DNA of 27,006 bases from an uncultured Collinsella sp. (lineage in GTDB: Bacteria > Actinomycetota > Coriobacteriia > Coriobacteriales > Coriobacteriaceae). Numbering within the stretch: position 1 is the stretch's first letter; each line of letters opens with the position of its first letter. Below, piece after piece: positions 7,025 through 15,252 of the stretch. The stretch is from the NCBI GenBank assembly GCA_902492235.1, contig CABUKS010000028.1, positions 1-27,006 of the forward strand, read 5' to 3'. Made by a program: the position numbers and the translations under genes. Under the pieces are notes generated by a model. The model made no database searches. It was not told the DNA's origin and was given only the letters and a program-made list of their open reading frames with translations.

Positions 7025-7615
7025 CTAGAGGCAGGCCTCGGCGATGCGGCGCTTGAGCTCGTCGATGCCGGTGCCGGTCTGGGAGCTTGTGATGATCACG
7101 TTCTCGGCCGGAACGTTGAGCTGCTTTTTGATGGCTGCTGCTTGGCGGGCCTGCTGGGTACGGCTGAGTTTGTCGGCCTTGGTGAGGCAGACGATAAAGT
7201 TGAACTCGTTGCCCTGCAGATAGTCGATCATGTCATGGTCGAGCTTGCTCGGGTCGTGACGAATGTCCACCAGCGAGACGACCAAGTTAAAGCTGCGCTC
7301 GGAGTCGAAAAAGTCGCCGATAAGCTCGGCCCAACGGTCGCGCTCGGCCTTGGAGCGACGCGCGAAACCGTAGCCCGGCAGGTCCACAAAGTGCACGTCG
7401 TCGGCCTCGAAGAAATTGATATTGCTCGTCTTGCCCGGCGTGCTGGAAACCTTGACCAGGTTCTTGCGGCCAAAGAGCTTGTTCATAATCGACGACTTGC
7501 CCACGTTGGAGCGGCCAACAAAGCTCACCTCGGGACAGGTGGACTCGGGGATCTGCGAAACCTTGCCGTAGCTGGCGACAAACTTGGCAAGCTGGTAGTT
7601 AATTGAATCGGCCAT
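7025..7615 (-). CDS. engB: Ribosome biogenesis GTP-binding protein YsxC/EngB
   Basis: This essential TRAFAC-class GTPase takes part in assembly of the large ribosomal subunit. The P-loop GRSNVGKSS is at residues 34-42, the switch segment STPGKT follows, then G3 DLPGYGFA, G4 TKAD and G5 SSQTGTG. Its 196 aa is the normal length. The start is the ATG at 7615, because AAGGAG lies five bases before it; the in-frame GTG at 7621 would overlap that site. It lies 39 bases downstream of mtn on the same strand and is likely co-transcribed with it. Confidence 0.94.
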   Translation of the reverse strand: MADSINYQLAKFVASYGKVSQIPESTCPEVSFVGRSNVGKSSIMNKLFGRKNLVKVSSTPGKTSNINFFEADDVHFVDLPGYGFARRSKAERDRWAELIGDFFDSERSFNLVVSLVDIRHDPSKLDHDMIDYLQGNEFNFIVCLTKADKLSRTQQARQAAAIKKQLNVPAENVIITSSQTGTGIDELKRRIAEACL

Positions 7616-7654
7616 GGACACTCCTTGGTCGTAGGTTCTTACAAAACGGGTGTG

Positions 7655-8395
7655 CTATTGCGCGGCGGCGATACGACGAACGATGTCAAGCGTGATACCG
7701 CTCGCGGTGCGAGCGTACTCGTCCAGATCGAACTCGCGCTCGCAAAACGCGTCATATGCCTCGTCGCAATTATCGCTGATAGCGCGCAGCACCAGGCAAT
7801 CGACACCATTCTTGGCCGCGATGTGCGCAATTGCCGCGCCCTCCATCTCGACGCAATCGGCATGCGTGGCCTCAATCGCAGCGTTACGCATGGCGTCACC
7901 CGTAACAAAGCGGTCACCCGTGGCGATAGTGCCACACAGGAACTGCTTGGGGTCCTTCTCCGCAGAATTCTCATCCGCCGAGGCATCCACAAATCCATGC
8001 TCGGCAAGCACGGCGGCGGCAACATCAGCCAACGCCGGCGTCGAGACAAACTCCTCGAGTCCCGGCGCCGACTCGGCGATGAGCGCCGTGTCAGTATCGA
8101 GATAGCGCAGGCACTTGCCAATAACCACGTCGTTAATATGGAGCTTAGGGTTTAGGCCACCCGCAATGCCCGAAAACACAACGGCCTGCGGGGCATATTT
8201 GCTGATGAGATGCTGCGTTGCCGCCGCGGCGTTTACGGTTCCCATGCCTGCCGTCGTGGCGACTACCGTCAGACCCGAAAGCCCACCGTTCACAACGGTC
8301 AAGCCCGCCTCCTGCGACTCATGCGCGCCACTCAGCTCTTCCTTAATCTGCGCAACCTCTTTTTCGAGTGCGCCTATGATCGCGATGGTTGCCAT
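7655..8395 (-). CDS. mtnN: 5'-methylthioadenosine/S-adenosylhomocysteine nucleosidase
   Basis: It cleaves adenine from methylthioadenosine and S-adenosylhomocysteine, recycling the by-products of SAM chemistry. The N-terminus IAIIGALEKEV carries the conserved acid. The phosphorylase-fold core VFSGIAGGLNP, the substrate segment VEMEGAAIAHIA and the catalytic aspartate in RAISDNCDE are present. Its 246 aa slightly exceeds the usual 230, with an insert around residues 140-150. The ATG at 8395 is preceded by GGGGGAT, so I use it rather than an in-frame TTG at 8407. It is upstream of engB on the minus strand, with a 39-base gap. Confidence 0.93.
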   Translation of the reverse strand: MATIAIIGALEKEVAQIKEELSGAHESQEAGLTVVNGGLSGLTVVATTAGMGTVNAAAATQHLISKYAPQAVVFSGIAGGLNPKLHINDVVIGKCLRYLDTDTALIAESAPGLEEFVSTPALADVAAAVLAEHGFVDASADENSAEKDPKQFLCGTIATGDRFVTGDAMRNAAIEATHADCVEMEGAAIAHIAAKNGVDCLVLRAISDNCDEAYDAFCEREFDLDEYARTASGITLDIVRRIAAAQ

Positions 8396-8521
8396 GCCAT
8401 CCCCCAAATCCGTGCAAATTGCTTATCCACGGTATGGTACCAGCATTTTGGCTCAACCGCGTCAGCACCAAGCCGTTAGGCCAGTACAGCTCGGGTATCA
8501 TAAAGGGGCAAAAATGACTTG

Positions 8522-9340
8522 CTAGCCGATGGCGTTTTTGAGCTCCGCGCGGCGCTTTTTCATGCCCGTCATGACGGCGTTGCGCAGCTCGGGCATGCGC
8601 GCGGTATCCATCTGTGGAACGCCCTCGAGCTTATAGGGAATGCCCAGTTGCTCGTACTTGACGACACCCATCGTGTGATACGGCAGCATTTCCAGGCCCA
8701 CCACGTTGTGCCATGGAGCGATGAGACGACCGAGTGCCTCGCATTCCTCAACCGTATCGGTAATGCCCGGCACCACCACGTGGCGGATAACGACCTTAAT
8801 CTTGCGACGCGCAAGCTCATCACCAAACGCCAGAATGCGTGCGGGATCGCACCCAGTCAGCTTTTTATGCTCGACCGGGTCGGCATGCTTAATATCGAGC
8901 AGTACCATGTCGGTCTCGTTGAGCACGGCATCGAACTTCTCGGGATGCGCGGGATCGAACGCATAGCCGCAGCTATCCAAGCAGGTGTGCACACGACCAT
9001 CGTGGTTATTGTGCATGGCGTGGAACAGGTCGGCCAAAAACTCAGGCTGCAGGAGCGGCTCGCCGCCGGACACCGTAATACCACCGCTGCGGTAAAACTC
9101 ATGGTTGCTCTGGAACTCGTCCATCAGGTGCTCTACGGTCACCATGGTGCCGCCGTTAACCGACCAGGTATCGGGGTTGTGGCAATACGCACAGCGCATG
9201 GGGCAGCCTTGGACAAACACTACGAAGCGGATGCCGGGCCCATCGACCGTACCCATCGTTTCAATCGAATGTACGCGGCCCAGGGCAAACGCAGAGTCCT
9301 CGGGACGAGCGTCCACACCCTCAAGCGTCATTTCTGCCAT
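8522..9340 (-). CDS. pflA: Pyruvate formate-lyase activating enzyme (radical SAM)
   Basis: This radical SAM enzyme installs the glycyl radical on pyruvate formate-lyase, using SAM and a [4Fe-4S] cluster. The cluster motif CxxxCxxC is at Cys46, Cys50 and Cys53 (GCPMRCAYCHNPDTW), followed by the glycine-rich SAM motif SGGEPLLQ and the DIKH segment typical of PFL activases. From the ATG at 9340 the protein is 272 aa. An in-frame TTG at 9370 is less likely, because AAGG lies about eight bases before 9340. It is encoded more than 7 kb from the split PFL genes, its presumed substrate at 16568-18956. Confidence 0.92.
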   Translation of the reverse strand: MAEMTLEGVDARPEDSAFALGRVHSIETMGTVDGPGIRFVVFVQGCPMRCAYCHNPDTWSVNGGTMVTVEHLMDEFQSNHEFYRSGGITVSGGEPLLQPEFLADLFHAMHNNHDGRVHTCLDSCGYAFDPAHPEKFDAVLNETDMVLLDIKHADPVEHKKLTGCDPARILAFGDELARRKIKVVIRHVVVPGITDTVEECEALGRLIAPWHNVVGLEMLPYHTMGVVKYEQLGIPYKLEGVPQMDTARMPELRNAVMTGMKKRRAELKNAIG

Positions 9341-9450
9341 TCGCGCTACCTTGCCTCTCCTTGGATGCAACCAATTAAAATGCCAGAGCCATTCTAGACC
9401 ATGCGTTTGCGTTTAAACGTCTCGGACTAGAACGGCACGTTTTAATCTAT

Positions 9451-9472
9451 CCCCCATCACCATGGCTGGGGG
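9451..9472 (-). terminator. Possible terminator of the degV gene
   Basis: CCCCCA at 9451-9456 pairs with TGGGGG at 9467-9472. On the minus strand it is followed by ATAGATTAAAA, a poor T-tract. It lies 43 bases after the degV stop. Confidence 0.35.
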
Positions 9473-9514
9473 CTACGTCGAGATGTCAGGCTGAAGAACG
9501 CTCGCCTGCGGCCT

Positions 9515-10369
9515 TTACGCCTTAAGCGTGAGCACCGCACCGAAGGCGGTCGGGCCGCAATGGCTCGAGATGACGCCGCCGACCTGAGTCCAGGTAACGT
9601 CCTTAAAGCCCAGGTCATGCGCATAGACTTCCATGTCATCGCGCAGCTCCTGGGAAAGGCCCACCGAATACGCCAGGCCAATGTGCGAGTAGTCAATCTC
9701 GTCCTTCGCAACCATGTGGTCAATAAAGGCGCGGGCGCACTTGAGCATAGAGCCGCGGAACTTCTTGGTCGCCACGAACTTACCGCCCGTTACCTCAATG
9801 CAGGGCTTAATCTTGAGCAGATGGGCGCCTAGGAACGCGACGTTGGACAAGCGACCGCCCGCCTTAAGGAAGGCAAGATCGGTAGGAACAAAGCCCAGCA
9901 GCACGCGGTCCATGACGGAGTTCGCGAAGGCGAAGATCTCGTCGACGGTGGCATCGGGGTGAGCCTCGATGTATTTGGCGGTCTCGACGACAACAAGCGA
10001 CTGGCCCACCGAGACAAAGCGGGTGTCCATGGAGTAGACGTAGTCGCGCCCCTTGGCGGCGATCTTCGATGATTGATGCGAGCAGGTCGTGGCCTCGGAG
10101 TACGCAAGATGCAGAATGGTCGCATCGGGCTGCTCGGCATGGATACGGTCGTACACGTGAGCAAAATCCGCAGGCGCGCAGCCGCTGGTCTTGGGCATTA
10201 CGCCAAACTCGTTGCAGCGCGAGTAAATCTCGAGCGGATCGATCGAACCGTCCTCGACGGTCTCGTCACCAATCGTGACATGCATGGGCACGCGCACGAT
10301 GCCGTAGCGCTCGCAAAGCTCCGGCGTCACATCCGACCCAGACTCAACCACGATTACGTACTTGCCCAT
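9515..10369 (-). CDS. DegV family fatty-acid-binding protein
   Basis: DegV proteins bind a fatty acid, and related FakB proteins present it to the kinase FakA for phosphorylation. Here the family features are the N-terminal VVESGSDVTPELCERYGI, the TSGCAPADF segment, DTRFVSVGQSLVV, and the C-terminal GGVISSHCGPTAFG. At 284 aa it has normal length. I begin at the ATG at 10369, where homology starts with MGKYVIVVESG. The reading frame is open for 37 more codons upstream, but those residues are arginine- and cysteine-rich and unlike the family. A weak ribosome site leaves the start somewhat uncertain. A perfect 16-bp palindrome lies 55 bases upstream. Confidence 0.88.
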   Translation of the reverse strand: MGKYVIVVESGSDVTPELCERYGIVRVPMHVTIGDETVEDGSIDPLEIYSRCNEFGVMPKTSGCAPADFAHVYDRIHAEQPDATILHLAYSEATTCSHQSSKIAAKGRDYVYSMDTRFVSVGQSLVVVETAKYIEAHPDATVDEIFAFANSVMDRVLLGFVPTDLAFLKAGGRLSNVAFLGAHLLKIKPCIEVTGGKFVATKKFRGSMLKCARAFIDHMVAKDEIDYSHIGLAYSVGLSQELRDDMEVYAHDLGFKDVTWTQVGGVISSHCGPTAFGAVLTLKA

Positions 10370-10424
10370 TATTATCACGACCCATCTCAACATTGGCTTT
10401 TCAATACATGGCACGCGCCGCCGC

Positions 10425-10440
10425 ACTGTTGTACAACAGT
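10425..10440. promoter_or_regulatory. Perfect 16-bp palindrome upstream of degV
   Basis: ACTGTTGTACAACAGT is its own reverse complement. It lies 56-71 bases before the degV start, where an operator for a dimeric repressor would be expected. No regulator gene is next to it. Confidence 0.4.
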
Positions 10441-10449
10441 GTCCAAGCA

Positions 10450-10498
10450 CCAAAGAGACGCCGCCCCTTGCACACAACAAAGGACAGCGTCTCCTTGG
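10450..10498 (-). terminator. Hairpin in the scrB-degV gap
   Basis: Arms 10450-10461 and 10487-10498 pair over 12 bases with one mismatch, which is G-U on the minus strand. On that strand the stem closes with GCGTCTC-TTTGG. It may terminate the sucrose operon transcript upstream of degV. The remaining gap to 10645 contains a repeated CGGTAG and no gene. Confidence 0.4.
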
Positions 10499-10645
10499 AA
10501 AACTCCGTGCTTATCTAGGATTCCATACGGTTTATTAAGGAGTGTTACTTATTCCGCAAGCGGTAGCTATACGCGATAAACGGTAGTTGGCCGCGGCAAC
10601 TGCGACACATTCCGCCCAACAAGTCCAATCGTGCTCCATACACGG

Positions 10646-12088
10646 TTAATGAGCGAGGCGGTAAAAATTCATCGACGCCGCACCCTCGGCATGCAGCTCC
10701 ATCGCCGGAACCGCCGGCGAATAGGTACGGCTCGTAAGTGCCGCCTCGCCGCCGTTGGCAAAAATCTCGACCATCGTAGTGTCTGAAAGCACGCGCAGGT
10801 CGCGAAGCTCGCTGAGCTCGATCGACCTCCGGTCGCGTCCATAGCCTTCGTCGCCCATATCGAGGGTAAGCATCCCGTCCGTATAACGCACAAAGACACC
10901 CTTGCGGATCTCGAGCTCGACCATCTTGGCGCCCTCACAGGAAACCACAAGGTCAAACAGGCGGCCCGGCTCCTCAACGGTTTCACCGCCTGTCGCGCGA
11001 ACGCAGTCGCCGCGCATCCTCTCAATCTCGTGCACCGGCTGCTGACAGAGCTTACCATCGCGCATGCTCAGCTCTCGCGGCACCGTCAACGCGCACTGCC
11101 ACCCGCGTGCCACCGTCGGGCTTTCTGCCGTCGCATCGGGACAACCCGACCATCCGATCATCAAACGTCGACCCGCAGCATCCTCAAAGGACTGCGGGGC
11201 ATAGAAATCAAAACCGGCATCAACCATCGGAGGCATGCCCTGGCCGACGATCTTAAAGCTCGGCGCCCCCCAATCGGCCTCGATGGAGAACCACACGCAC
11301 TGATGCGGATTGCGGTAACGCCAGCCATCGGCGGGCACGCCCTGCGGACAGCAAACGAGAATAAGCTCGCCATCGAGCTCAAACAGATCAGGACACTCCC
11401 ACATAAAGCCAAACTTCTCGCCCAGCTCAATGCGCGTCGCATAGCCCCAGTCCTCTAGATCACGCGAGGTATAGACAAGCACGCAGCCGCGGTCGTCTTT
11501 CGTACGAGCGCCCAGAACCATGTAGTAGATACTGTCGTGTTCAAGGATCTTGGGGTCGCGCACGTGCGTACCGATATCGTCGGGGTAATCGACCGGTCCA
11601 ACAGCTATGCACTTCTCGCCCAATTCGTCGGGATTCTCGGCAACCATATGAATCTGGTTTTGCTCACGGCCCGTCAACACGTAGTCGTAATCATCGCGGT
11701 CAAAATGCTTGACGTTGCCGGTATAGAAGTAGTGAATCTTGCCATCACGTACAAAGGCAGAACCAGAATACGCTCCGCTCGAATCCAAATCGGAATCGGG
11801 GAACAGCACGGGGCCGTGATTCTCGTACGTCACAAAATCCTTTGTCGTCAGATGGTTCCAAAGCACTGGACCGCCATGCGCAGCATCGAACGGATCGTAT
11901 TGATGATAGATGTGATACGTATCACCAATCTGAACCAAACCGTTGGGGTCGTTGAGCCAGCCAAGCTCAGGCTCCACATGGAACAGAAGCCTATCGGGGT
12001 CGGACGCGATGCGAGCCGCCGTCTCATCCTGTCCGACACGCCACTGCTCATAGTCCGCGCGTGTCACCTTGTTTTTTTGATTTAACAT
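10646..12088 (-). CDS. scrB: Sucrose-6-phosphate hydrolase, glycoside hydrolase family 32
   Basis: It hydrolyses sucrose-6-phosphate, delivered by the PTS, to glucose-6-phosphate and fructose; cytoplasmic, with no signal peptide. All three GH32 catalytic signatures are intact: nucleophile Asp47 in WLNDPNG, transition-state Asp178 in RDP, and acid/base Glu231 in WECPDLF. The five-bladed propeller is followed by a C-terminal beta-sandwich, giving a normal 480 aa. The start ATG at 12088 has no strong ribosome site close by. It is the last gene of the minus-strand lacI-regulated operon, 101 bases after the PTS gene, with a hairpin in between. No fructokinase gene is present in the window. Confidence 0.93.
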   Translation of the reverse strand: MLNQKNKVTRADYEQWRVGQDETAARIASDPDRLLFHVEPELGWLNDPNGLVQIGDTYHIYHQYDPFDAAHGGPVLWNHLTTKDFVTYENHGPVLFPDSDLDSSGAYSGSAFVRDGKIHYFYTGNVKHFDRDDYDYVLTGREQNQIHMVAENPDELGEKCIAVGPVDYPDDIGTHVRDPKILEHDSIYYMVLGARTKDDRGCVLVYTSRDLEDWGYATRIELGEKFGFMWECPDLFELDGELILVCCPQGVPADGWRYRNPHQCVWFSIEADWGAPSFKIVGQGMPPMVDAGFDFYAPQSFEDAAGRRLMIGWSGCPDATAESPTVARGWQCALTVPRELSMRDGKLCQQPVHEIERMRGDCVRATGGETVEEPGRLFDLVVSCEGAKMVELEIRKGVFVRYTDGMLTLDMGDEGYGRDRRSIELSELRDLRVLSDTTMVEIFANGGEAALTSRTYSPAVPAMELHAEGAASMNFYRLAH

Positions 12089-12112
12089 CGCCGTTGACTT
12101 TCTCGTCTATGG

Positions 12113-12150
12113 GGAAGGACGCTCGACTCACACGAGTCGAACGCCCTTCC
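12113..12150 (-). other. Intercistronic RNA hairpin between PTS gene and scrB
   Basis: Seventeen-base arms (12113-12129 and 12134-12150) enclose a four-base loop. The two imperfect positions are G-U pairs in minus-strand RNA but A-C mismatches in plus-strand RNA, which favours a role in the operon mRNA. No T-run follows, so mRNA stabilisation or processing seems likelier than termination. Confidence 0.6.
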
Positions 12151-12189
12151 TCAAATGGACTTATCCTCAGATTACACTGAACGGCTCAA

Positions 12190-13641
12190 CTAGAAGCTAA
12201 CGTCGAAGCCAGCGCCAGCGCCCTCTTCATCGGTGGTCGGCACGCCCTTTGCCTTGTTGTAGGCAAAGATCAAGACGATCGGCACGATAAAGGCGATGAG
12301 ATTGCCAGCCACATACCACACGAGGGTCTCGGGCGTGACGATGAGCAGGCCAAGCACGCCGGTCAGACCCTGACCGATAGCGCGCACCTCAAAGAGCTTG
12401 ACGAAGGCACCGCCGCAGCCTGCACCGATGCATGCGCAGATGAACGGAATGATCGAATAGCGCATGTTTGCAGCAAAGATAGCGGGCTCGGAGATTCCGA
12501 CCAGCGTCGGGATAAAGGACGACATGCAGATGTTGCGCTCTTTGGAGTGCTTCTTGTGAATGAGGTACATACCGATGGCGCCGCCGCCCTGGGCGATGAT
12601 GGAAACCGACCAGATGGCCTGGATGTAGTTGAAGCCAGTCGTGGCAACAAGGTTTGCCTCGATACCCTGGATGAACTGATGCGTACCGGTAACGACGAGC
12701 GGCTGCAGGAACGCGGCGAAGACAAAGGCGCCAAAGACGCCCATCCTGTTGTACAGGACATCGATTACGCCAGCGAGGACGTCGCCGATCAGGTTGCCGA
12801 GCGGGCCGAACACGGTGAACAGGGCGACGTTAGCGAGAATCAGGGTAACGGTCGGGACAAAGACGAACGAAACGACCTCGGGGATGTACTTCTGGGCAAT
12901 CTTTTCGACCTTGGCCATAAACCAGGCAGTCAGGATTGCAGGGAATACGCCGCCCTGGAAAGCAACCATGGGAATGGATAGCGGACCGAAGCTCCAGTAC
13001 TCAGCACCCGTCGGGTCCATAACGAACGTGTTGCGGTTCATAAGGCTCGGGTGAACCATGACGATACCGACGAGGATGCCCAGGATCGGGTTACCGCCAA
13101 AACGCTTGACCGCGCTGTACATAACCAGGACAGGCAGGTAGTCGAACGTGGTGGCGATAATGGCAAAGAAGCTTGCGAGGTTCTTGAGGAACTCGCTGTG
13201 ATCGGCGAGGCTACCTTCCATGCCAAAGAGGCCGTTGGCAACGATCAGCGACTTAAGGCCGATGATGATAGCAGCGCCGACGAAGGCGGGAATGATGGGG
13301 ATAAAGATGTCCGAGAATACCTTGAGGACCGAGAAGAACTTGCCCTTCTTGTCCGCCTCGGCGCCCTTGACCTCGGAAGCGCTGATCTCCTTAACGCCCG
13401 TCAGGGCCATAAACTCATCGTAAACCTTGTTGACGGTACCGGTACCGAAAATGATCATGAGCTGGCCGCTGTTGTACAGCACGCCCTTGACGCCATCGAT
13501 GTTCTCGAGCTCGGCCTTGTTGTATTTGCTCGTATCCTTGAGCACCAGACGCAGACGGGTCACGCAATGCGTGGCGCCCTCGATGTTCTCCAGTCCGCCG
13601 ACGTTGTCGACGACTTGCTGGGACACTGCCTTGTAGTCCAT
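12190..13641 (-). CDS. scrA: PTS sucrose/beta-glucoside-type transporter, EIIBC component
   Basis: This membrane permease imports and phosphorylates a sugar, probably sucrose judging from its two GH32 neighbours. The N-terminal EIIB domain (about residues 1-85) has the phosphorylated cysteine Cys26 in ATHCVTRLR. The EIIC domain follows with about ten hydrophobic helices, including GTHQFIQGIE and GISEPAIF. No EIIA domain is fused at the 483-aa length, so a separate EIIA (often glucose-type) must serve it. The ATG at 13641 is chosen because GGAGAGG precedes it; the in-frame ATG at 13653 has AGGA directly against it. It lies between the GH32-like gene (45-base gap) and scrB. Substrate specificity is inferred from context. 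Confidence 0.9.
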   Translation of the reverse strand: MDYKAVSQQVVDNVGGLENIEGATHCVTRLRLVLKDTSKYNKAELENIDGVKGVLYNSGQLMIIFGTGTVNKVYDEFMALTGVKEISASEVKGAEADKKGKFFSVLKVFSDIFIPIIPAFVGAAIIIGLKSLIVANGLFGMEGSLADHSEFLKNLASFFAIIATTFDYLPVLVMYSAVKRFGGNPILGILVGIVMVHPSLMNRNTFVMDPTGAEYWSFGPLSIPMVAFQGGVFPAILTAWFMAKVEKIAQKYIPEVVSFVFVPTVTLILANVALFTVFGPLGNLIGDVLAGVIDVLYNRMGVFGAFVFAAFLQPLVVTGTHQFIQGIEANLVATTGFNYIQAIWSVSIIAQGGGAIGMYLIHKKHSKERNICMSSFIPTLVGISEPAIFAANMRYSIIPFICACIGAGCGGAFVKLFEVRAIGQGLTGVLGLLIVTPETLVWYVAGNLIAFIVPIVLIFAYNKAKGVPTTDEEGAGAGFDVSF

Positions 13642-13686
13642 GTTCCTCTCCATTCCTTTTCTAAATCATAAAACGGTTCGTTGCCG

Positions 13687-15069
13687 CTACAGAGACGCGA
13701 TCGTTGCGTTTGCGCACTTGAGCGCACCGTCGGTGACGGTAAGCGCCACACCCTGGCCCTGCTTGTTGCAGAAGCGAGCGTTGAGCGCAACATCATCGAC
13801 AAAGATGGTCGCGATGTCGTCGTCGACGACCAGACGCACATGGTGAGTGCCCTCGCCCTTAAAGAACAACGGACGCTCGAGGCCCATGTTGTTGACCTGG
13901 AACCACGGGTACTGGGGAGCCGGCGTGAACTCGAGCTTGCCCTCGCGCAGGTTGGCGCGGAACTCATAGGCAAGACCGGTCTCGGCGTCCTCGGCGAACT
14001 TGACCGAGAAGCCGGCAGCGTTACCGCCGAGCTCAATGTCGGCATCGAGCAAGTAGGTGGAGCCGGCATCCGCGGCGAGCACCTGCTCGACCTTGCCCGA
14101 CTCGCAGGAGAGCTCGAAGGCTTCGACAGCCTTGCCCTCGCCAAAGGCGCCGAGCATGCTCTCGGGAAGCTTGGTGCCGAGCGTTCCGTCGGCACGCTGA
14201 ACGATCTCGAGGGGCATAAAGGTGCCACCCCATAGGTAAGAGCTGGGGTCGCCGCCCTCGTCACGCGTAGGAACCCAACCAAAGAGAACGCGACGCTCGC
14301 CATCGAATGCGGTGCGAGCGGCGTAGTACGCGCGGCCGTCGAAGGAGTCGTCAGCGGGGGTAATCCAAGGACCGTTGATGGACTTGGACATGCGGTAACG
14401 GGTCTTGTTGCCGTCGCTGTACTCGGAAAAGACGAGGTACCACCAGTCGCCCATCTTAAAGAGATCAGGCATCTCAAACATGGTGTACAGGCCCGGGTTC
14501 CACCAGTCGCCCTGGAACTCCCAGTTGGTCAGATCCTTGGAGGTGAACTTGACCAGGCGGCCGGTCATCAGACGCTTGTCCTCGCCCACACGCGTGCCGA
14601 GGATGAGCATGTACTCTTCGTTCTCCTCATCCCAAAGCACAAAGGGATCGCGCCAGTTGCGGTCATCGTAACCCTCCTGGGGCGGAAGCAGCGTCTCGGC
14701 GATGTTCTTCTCCCACTTGACGGCGTCGTCGCTCGTTGCGTGAAGAAGAACCTGCTTCATCAAACGTGCGCGGACCTTATCGCGATTGCAACCAGTGTAG
14801 AGCGCATGGTACTTGTCGCCCACCTTAAACACCGTGCCGGCATAAATGTACTGGTCGACTTCCTCGTCGCCGCCGCGCTCAAGGCTCTCGCCAAAGTCCT
14901 TGTAGTTGACGAAATCCTTGGTCGTAGCGAGTGCCCAGCCAAACGGCTCTCCGAAAGGTTCGGGGTTACGCGTGTCACGCTGATGATAGAGATAGAACGT
15001 GCCGTCCTCGCCGTACGGCATGATGTCGCCTACCCAAATTCCCTCAGGCTGGTAATACACCTTGTGCAT
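13687..15069 (-). CDS. GH32-like glycoside hydrolase (beta-fructosidase-related, atypical active site)
   Basis: This is a five-bladed propeller protein of the GH32/GH43 type, 460 aa, cytoplasmic. It keeps the RDP motif (Arg140-Asp141) and the acid/base Glu199 in FEMPDLF. However, the nucleophile motif NDPNG is replaced by GDIMP around Asp15, and the usual EC is EM. It may act on a phosphorylated fructoside other than sucrose-6-phosphate; the exact reaction is unknown. The ATG at 15069 is chosen because GGAAAGGAAG lies eight bases upstream; an in-frame GTG at 15087 overlaps that site. It is the first gene of the operon with the PTS EIIBC and scrB, directly behind a promoter with tandem LacI-type operators. 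Confidence 0.82.
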   Translation of the reverse strand: MHKVYYQPEGIWVGDIMPYGEDGTFYLYHQRDTRNPEPFGEPFGWALATTKDFVNYKDFGESLERGGDEEVDQYIYAGTVFKVGDKYHALYTGCNRDKVRARLMKQVLLHATSDDAVKWEKNIAETLLPPQEGYDDRNWRDPFVLWDEENEEYMLILGTRVGEDKRLMTGRLVKFTSKDLTNWEFQGDWWNPGLYTMFEMPDLFKMGDWWYLVFSEYSDGNKTRYRMSKSINGPWITPADDSFDGRAYYAARTAFDGERRVLFGWVPTRDEGGDPSSYLWGGTFMPLEIVQRADGTLGTKLPESMLGAFGEGKAVEAFELSCESGKVEQVLAADAGSTYLLDADIELGGNAAGFSVKFAEDAETGLAYEFRANLREGKLEFTPAPQYPWFQVNNMGLERPLFFKGEGTHHVRLVVDDDIATIFVDDVALNARFCNKQGQGVALTVTDGALKCANATIASL

Positions 15070-15111
15070 CCGAGACTTCCTTTCCACGACATACTAACTC
15101 GGTACAATGGC

Positions 15112-15140
15112 AAGATATGTCAATCGTTTTCATATGTCAA
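15112..15140 (-). promoter_or_regulatory. Promoter of the sucrose/fructoside operon
   Basis: On the minus strand, -35 TTGACA (15135-15140) is separated by 17 bases from TATCTT (15112-15117). It lies 42 bases before the GH32-like start codon and is fully covered by the tandem operators. Confidence 0.6.
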
Positions 15141-15148
15141 ACGTTTTC
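15115..15148 (-). promoter_or_regulatory. Tandem LacI-type operators (two abutting 17-bp copies)
   Basis: GAAAACGTTTGACATAT (15132-15148) and GAAAACGATTGACATAT (15115-15131) are direct neighbours differing at one base. Each carries the AAACGNTT core favoured by LacI-family repressors, and each overlaps a promoter element. The adjacent lacI-family gene is the obvious regulator. Confidence 0.65.
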
Positions 15149-15182
15149 AAGCCAATACGTCTTTTCGCAGTTCCAGTCGTCG

Positions 15183-15199
15183 GCAAACGGTTGACATAT
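15183..15199 (+). promoter_or_regulatory. Third operator-like copy, opposite orientation
   Basis: GCAAACGGTTGACATAT matches the tandem operator copies at 15 of 17 positions but lies on the plus strand, 35 bp further upstream. It could allow looping or cooperative repressor binding. Confidence 0.5.
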
Positions 15200-15252
15200 G
15201 CCGGTGAACGGTCATCAGAGGCGTTTGAGGAATTCTTTTGGCACGGGATGAA

